Assembly: GCA_964528575.1 (NCBI GenBank)
Contig: CAZGTQ010000356.1
Location: 1 to 33,592, forward strand
Direction: 5' to 3'
DNA from: CAZGTQ01 sp964528575
Lineage (GTDB): Bacteria > Planctomycetota > UBA1135 > GCA-002686595
Length of the DNA stretch: 33,592 nucleotides
The notes under the pieces are model-generated. The model was not told the origin of the DNA. It ran no database searches and worked only from the letters and a program-made list of their open reading frames with translations. The translations under genes and the position numbers were made by a program. Positions 29,561 through 33,592 of this stretch are shown piece after piece (the first letter of the stretch is position 1; every line of letters starts with the position of its first letter).

Positions 29561-32560
29561 ATGTCCGCGCCCGAGCACGACCAGGCCGCTCGCGTGGCGG
29601 TCCGGCCCGTGACGCGCCGGGAGGCCGCGATCGTCGTCGCGCTCGCGCTCGTGATCGCGGCGTGGCCGGTGCGCGCGGGACTGTTCCACCCCGACCGCGT
29701 CGTGCTCGGCGTCGACAACGTCACGGCGACGTCGCTGCCGTGGCGCGCGGCGATCGACGCGGCGAACGCCGCGCCGCCGCCGAGCGAGGTGACGCGTCCG
29801 CGCAATCCCGCGCTCTCCGACCAGGCGGTCGTCTTCTATCCGTTCCATCGCTGGGTCGCGCGCAGTTGGATCGCCGGCGACCCGCCGTTGTGGAACCCGC
29901 TCGTCTACGCGGGCGCGCCCGGCTTGGGCAACCCGCAGTCGGGAGCGCTCGACCCGCAAGTCGCGCTGCTCGTCCTGCTCGACGCGCTCGGCGGCGTCGA
30001 CCTCGCCGGCTGGGGCTACGCGCTGCTCGCGTGGCTGCGCCTGGCGGCCGCGGGAGCGGGAGCGTACTTCCTCGGCCGCCGCATCGGGCTCGGACCGCCG
30101 GGCGCGGCGCTGGCGGGCATCGGCTTCGGCCTGTCGGGCTACGTCGTCTGCTGGCTCGGCCACCCGCTCGGCCACGTGCCGCCGTACCTGCCGTGGACGT
30201 TGCTCGGGCTCGAGCTCGCCCGCGGCCGGCGCCCCGCGGTCGGCCAGCTCGTCGCCGCGCTCGCGCTCGCGGGCGCGATCCTCGGGGGCCATCCCGAGAC
30301 CGCGTTCTACTGCGGCTTCGCCGCCGGCTGCTGGGCGCTCGCGATCGGCCTCGCCGATCCGGTCGCCGGCCGGCGCGGCCTCCTCGCGCTCGCGCTCGGC
30401 ACCGGGATCGGCTCCGTCATGCTCGTGCCGTTCGTCGAGTACCTGCGCCTCTCGGCCGCGCACGCGGTGCGCTCGCGCTCCGCCGCGGGTCGCGAGGTCG
30501 ACCTCGTCGCGCTCGGGGTCGTGCTCGTCCTGCTCGGATTGGTCGCCGCGTGGCGCGCGACGAGCGGCGCGCGGCGCGCGCCCGCGGACGGCGACGACGC
30601 GAACGGCCACGACGCGGACGGCGACGGCGCGGCTGGACCGGCGCCGCGCGCGGGGCTCGTGCTCGGCGCGCTCGGGCTCGCGCTCGGCGTGGGCGGCGCG
30701 CTGCTCGTGCTGCGCGCGCGCGGCCTGTCGAGCATGACGGTCATCGCGTTCCTGCAGGACTTCCACGGCGCGCCTGGCGAGCGGCTCGAGGGCGGCGAGG
30801 GCTTCGTCGGCGGCGGCGCGTACCTCGAGTGGGCGAGCGCGTGGCTCGCGCCCACGGGGATGGGGCTCGCGTTCGCCGCGCTGCTCGCGCCGCGCCTCGC
30901 GCTGCGCCGCCGGCGGCTGCTCGTCGGGCTCGCCCTCGTCAGTTGGTTCCTCACCCTGCGCATCCCGGGCCTGCTCGAGCTGTACCGCTACGTCCCGCTC
31001 GTCGGGCTCGGCGACACCGTCCGCTTCGGCGCGGTGAGCGCGCTCTCGCTCGCGCTGCTCGCCGGAGGCGCGCTCGAGCACGTGCCGCGCACGCCCTGGC
31101 GCGCGGCGGCCGCGGTGACGGCCGCGTGCGTCGCAGCGATCGCGTGGGAGCAGCCGCCCGAGCCGCTCCCGCCCGACGTCGCGCCGCAGACCGAGGAGGA
31201 CGAGCGCCTGGGCTTCCTGCTCCTGCCGGGCGAGCAGGTCGCGGGCCTGTCGTTGCCGCTCGAGGGCTGGATCGCGCCCGAGGTGCCCGCCGCGAGCGTG
31301 ATCGTGCGCATCGACCGGCTCGACCGCGAGGGCCGGCCGATCCCCGGCACCGTGCTGCGCCAGACCGCTTACCTCGCCGACCGCGCGTCGGACGCGGCGC
31401 TCGGCGCCAACCCGGCGGGCGTCGCCGCGGTGCGCGAGCGAGCGCGCTTCTTCCGCGCGCCGTACCTCGACGCGAGCCGGCTGCAGCCGGGCCATTGGCG
31501 CTTCCTCGTCGAGGTCTACGTCGCGCGCGACACGCCGCCCGCGGCGACGTACGTCGCGCGCACGGTGCGCATCTTCCGCCCCGGCGGAGCGGGCGGCGCG
31601 ACGGTCGCGTTCTGGATCGCGACCTGGCTCCTGCTCTTGCTCGCGCCGCGCGGCCCGTGGTGGCGCTGGGGCGCGGTCGTGCTCGTGCTCGCGCAGGGCT
31701 GGCACTTCGCCGAGGGGCTCAACCCCGCGATCCCGCGCGCCGAGGTGTTCCCGCCGACGAAGACCGAGGCGGTGCTCGCCGACGTGCTCGGCGACCGTCG
31801 CTTCTTCGGCGAGCCGGGCGTGATGCCGCCGGACACGGGCCTCGTGCGCGATCTGCGCGCGCTCGACGGCTACGACGGCATGGACGTGCAGACGTACAAC
31901 GACTACCGGCGCTTCTGCGTCTCGGATCCGGCGGCGAACGCGCTGCTCGACTGGCACGCGCGCGGCGTCGCGCTCGCGTCGTCGCCGTTCCGCCTGCTCG
32001 GCGTCGGCGCGCTCGTGCTCGAGCTGCCGCTCGACGCGCCGGGCTGGGAGCTCGTCGCCTCGCCCGGGGGGCCGCGGGTCGCGGAGTGCTTCGTCTACGT
32101 GCCGACCGATCCGCTGCCGCGCGCGTTCTGCGTGCCGCGCGTCGTCACGATGAACGAGCTCGTGCGCGCGGTGGGGAGCTTCGACCCGCTCGCGGTCGCG
32201 GGGCTCGGGGACGACTGGCGGCCGGAGCGTCCGTTCACGCGCGCCGAGGTGCGCGAGCTCGAGCTCGCCGGCAACAACGAAGTGCGCCTCGTCGCGGAGC
32301 TCGACGGCGACGGCCTGCTCGTCCTGACGGAGCAGTTCTTCCCCGGCTGGACCGTCACCGTCGACGGCGAGCCCGGCGAGATCTTCGCCGCGAACGGGAT
32401 CTTCCGCGGCGTCCCGCTCGGCCCCGGCCGGCACGACGTCGTCTTCCGCTACCGCCCGGCGAGCGTCTTCGCCGGAGCCTCGCTCGCCGCTCTGTCGCTC
32501 GCCGCGCTCGCGTGGATCGTCCTGCGCGGCCGGCGCCGCGCCCGCGCCGCGTCAGCGTAG
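29561..32560 (+). CDS. YfhO-like multi-pass membrane protein (probable GT-C type glycosyltransferase)
   Basis: 999 aa. A first membrane helix (about 21-38) is followed by an extracytoplasmic loop with the YfhO-type segment PPLWNPLVYAGAPGLGNPQS near 108-127. A series of hydrophobic helices runs to about residue 520, broken by an acidic loop (GDDANGHDADGDG, near 345). The C-terminal half is extracytoplasmic and ends with the family's typical sandwich, LTEQFFPGWTVTVDGEP then RGVPLGPGRHDVVFRYRP, a last membrane helix and an Arg-rich tail. YfhO proteins are thought to transfer sugars from polyprenyl-phosphate donors to surface polymers, which fits the polyprenyl-phosphate sugar synthase gene transcribed divergently. 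It has no catalytic Asp that I can name with confidence. Its 3' end overlaps the convergent TPR gene by 9 bp. Confidence 0.85.
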   Translation: MSAPEHDQAARVAVRPVTRREAAIVVALALVIAAWPVRAGLFHPDRVVLGVDNVTATSLPWRAAIDAANAAPPPSEVTRPRNPALSDQAVVFYPFHRWVARSWIAGDPPLWNPLVYAGAPGLGNPQSGALDPQVALLVLLDALGGVDLAGWGYALLAWLRLAAAGAGAYFLGRRIGLGPPGAALAGIGFGLSGYVVCWLGHPLGHVPPYLPWTLLGLELARGRRPAVGQLVAALALAGAILGGHPETAFYCGFAAGCWALAIGLADPVAGRRGLLALALGTGIGSVMLVPFVEYLRLSAAHAVRSRSAAGREVDLVALGVVLVLLGLVAAWRATSGARRAPADGDDANGHDADGDGAAGPAPRAGLVLGALGLALGVGGALLVLRARGLSSMTVIAFLQDFHGAPGERLEGGEGFVGGGAYLEWASAWLAPTGMGLAFAALLAPRLALRRRRLLVGLALVSWFLTLRIPGLLELYRYVPLVGLGDTVRFGAVSALSLALLAGGALEHVPRTPWRAAAAVTAACVAAIAWEQPPEPLPPDVAPQTEEDERLGFLLLPGEQVAGLSLPLEGWIAPEVPAASVIVRIDRLDREGRPIPGTVLRQTAYLADRASDAALGANPAGVAAVRERARFFRAPYLDASRLQPGHWRFLVEVYVARDTPPAATYVARTVRIFRPGGAGGATVAFWIATWLLLLLAPRGPWWRWGAVVLVLAQGWHFAEGLNPAIPRAEVFPPTKTEAVLADVLGDRRFFGEPGVMPPDTGLVRDLRALDGYDGMDVQTYNDYRRFCVSDPAANALLDWHARGVALASSPFRLLGVGALVLELPLDAPGWELVASPGGPRVAECFVYVPTDPLPRAFCVPRVVTMNELVRAVGSFDPLAVAGLGDDWRPERPFTRAEVRELELAGNNEVRLVAELDGDGLLVLTEQFFPGWTVTVDGEPGEIFAANGIFRGVPLGPGRHDVVFRYRPASVFAGASLAALSLAALAWIVLRGRRRARAASA

Positions 32561-33592
32561 CTCGGCGAGCGCTTCGGCGACCCACGCGGGCGCCGCGGCG
32601 GCGAGCGCGTCGACGTCGACGTCCGCGCCGGCGTCCGCGCTGGCGTCGAAGCCGAGCTCGGCGAGCGTCTCGCGCGCGTCGGACGCGCGGCCCGCGCGCG
32701 CCTCGGCCGCGGCGAGCTCGACGCGCACCGCGGCCGCGCCGCGCCCGCCGAGCTGGCGCGCGCTGCGCAGCACGGCCTGGCGGTAGCTGCGTATCGCGTT
32801 CGACCAGCTCGCGAGGCGCGCGTGCTCGCGGCCCCACAGCCAGTGCGCCAGCGCCTCGAGCGCGTCGGCCCAGCGCTCCTCGCCCGCCTCGCGCGCCGCG
32901 GCCGCGCGCTCGACCAGCGCGTACGCGTCCGGCGGGTCGAGCGCGGTCGCGAGCGCGAGCCGCTCGCCGAAGCGCACGAGCACCGCGAGCGCCTCGTGGA
33001 GCCGGCCCGCGAGGAGCTGGGTCCCCGCGACCTCGCGCAGGAGCGCGTCGTCGAGCCGGCCGTCGGCGTCGAGCCGCGCGAGCAGCCCGAGCGCTTCGTC
33101 CGCGCGGCCGCGCTCGAGCTCGAGCTTCGCGAGGTTGGCGAGCACGATCGGGTGGCGCGGGTCGAGCTCGAGCGCGTGCGACCACAGCTCGTGCGTCGCG
33201 TCGGCGTCGCCCGTGCGGTAGCGCGCGAGGCCCGAGTCGATCAGCACCTCGACCGCGTGCGGCCGGCGGCGGTGCGCGGCGTCGAGGTGCACGGCCGCGG
33301 TGCGTTCGTCGCCGGCGCGGCGCGCGACGCGCGCGGCGGCCAGGCGCGCGGCGACCGAGTCGGGCCGGCGGGCGAGCGCGCGCTCGAGCGCTTCGCTCTC
33401 CGCGCGCGCCGGGTCGCGGACGAGCCCGCTCTGCGCGTCGACCGCGCGGTACAGCGCGACGAGGTCCGCGAGCGCGCGGCCGTGGCGCGCGACGCCGAGC
33501 GCGCGCGGCGCGAGCGCGCAAGCGAGCGCGAGCGCGACCCACGGGACGATGCGCGCGCGCCGCGCGCCGCCCGGGCCGCGCGCGCCGGACGC
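32552..33592 (-). CDS. TPR protein, C-terminal part, running off the window (5' end missing)
   Basis: The reading frame stays open without a stop from 32554 to the end of the window (about 346 codons). A GTG at 33292 is not the likely start, because the frame upstream gives sensible protein: a basic stretch, a hydrophobic helix IVPWVALALACALAPRALG (about 33490-33550), then more TPR-like helices (LERALARRPDSVAARLAAAR) that continue smoothly into HALELDPRHPIVLANLAKLE. An Ala/Asp-rich tail ends the protein. TPR arrays mediate protein contacts. A final membrane helix followed by TPRs is a known arrangement in O-antigen-ligase-family proteins, which would suit the glycan setting, but only one helix is visible here, so this is a guess. 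The gene is convergent with and overlaps the YfhO-like gene. Confidence 0.75.
   Translation of the reverse strand, partial: ASGARGPGGARRARIVPWVALALACALAPRALGVARHGRALADLVALYRAVDAQSGLVRDPARAESEALERALARRPDSVAARLAAARVARRAGDERTAAVHLDAAHRRRPHAVEVLIDSGLARYRTGDADATHELWSHALELDPRHPIVLANLAKLELERGRADEALGLLARLDADGRLDDALLREVAGTQLLAGRLHEALAVLVRFGERLALATALDPPDAYALVERAAAAREAGEERWADALEALAHWLWGREHARLASWSNAIRSYRQAVLRSARQLGGRGAAAVRVELAAAEARAGRASDARETLAELGFDASADAGADVDVDALAAAAPAWVAEALAELR

Overview
The window is very GC-rich DNA in which almost every base is coding. It shows no tRNA, rRNA, CRISPR array, insertion sequence or prophage integrase. The gene set points to a didermic bacterium, most plausibly a high-GC member of the Planctomycetota: a type II secretion/type IV pilus hybrid cluster whose proteins carry lectin-like beta-sandwich domains, an FHA protein, long TPR proteins, two SurA/PpiD-like secreted chaperones and glycan-type genes. 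This assignment comes from gene style, not from a marker gene; Myxococcota or another GC-rich phylum is not excluded.

Region 1 (60-16117, + strand) is one tight operon. Most junctions are ATGA/GTGA/TGATG overlaps or gaps of a few bases. It encodes an FHA/jelly-roll membrane protein, a PilM-PilN fusion, a PilO/GspM-like protein, a TPR/ConA-like membrane protein, and five pseudopilin-type proteins in the order GspG-GspH-GspK-GspJ-GspI. No ATPase (GspE/PilB), inner-membrane core (GspF/PilC), secretin (GspD/PilQ) or prepilin peptidase lies in the window. Three things are odd. GspK is gigantic (1772 aa against about 300-350 usually). GspH has a LamG-like domain inserted. GspK and GspJ share a repeated RGxxGTxxxxHxxG module like one I recall from phage tail proteins. 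My reading is a pseudopilus with an enlarged, possibly ligand-binding tip.

Region 2 (16127-21838, + strand) holds a secreted protein with two possible Sm-like barrels and a C-terminal zinc ribbon, a SurA-type foldase, the condensin subunit ScpB, and a membrane-anchored PpiD/SurA-like chaperone with its own candidate promoter.

Region 3 (21841-29495, - strand) holds two SAM methyltransferases, one with a zinc ribbon, an FAD oxidoreductase of the kind found in polysaccharide loci, an OmpR-type response regulator with its histidine kinase, and two family-2 glycosyltransferases. It looks like surface glycan or glycolipid synthesis with a two-component system embedded.

Region 4 (29496-33592) begins with a 65-bp divergent promoter region whose two -10 elements lie almost on the start codons, which suggests leaderless transcription both ways. 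A YfhO-like 999-aa multi-pass membrane protein follows on the + strand, then the C-terminal part of a convergent TPR protein that runs off the window end.
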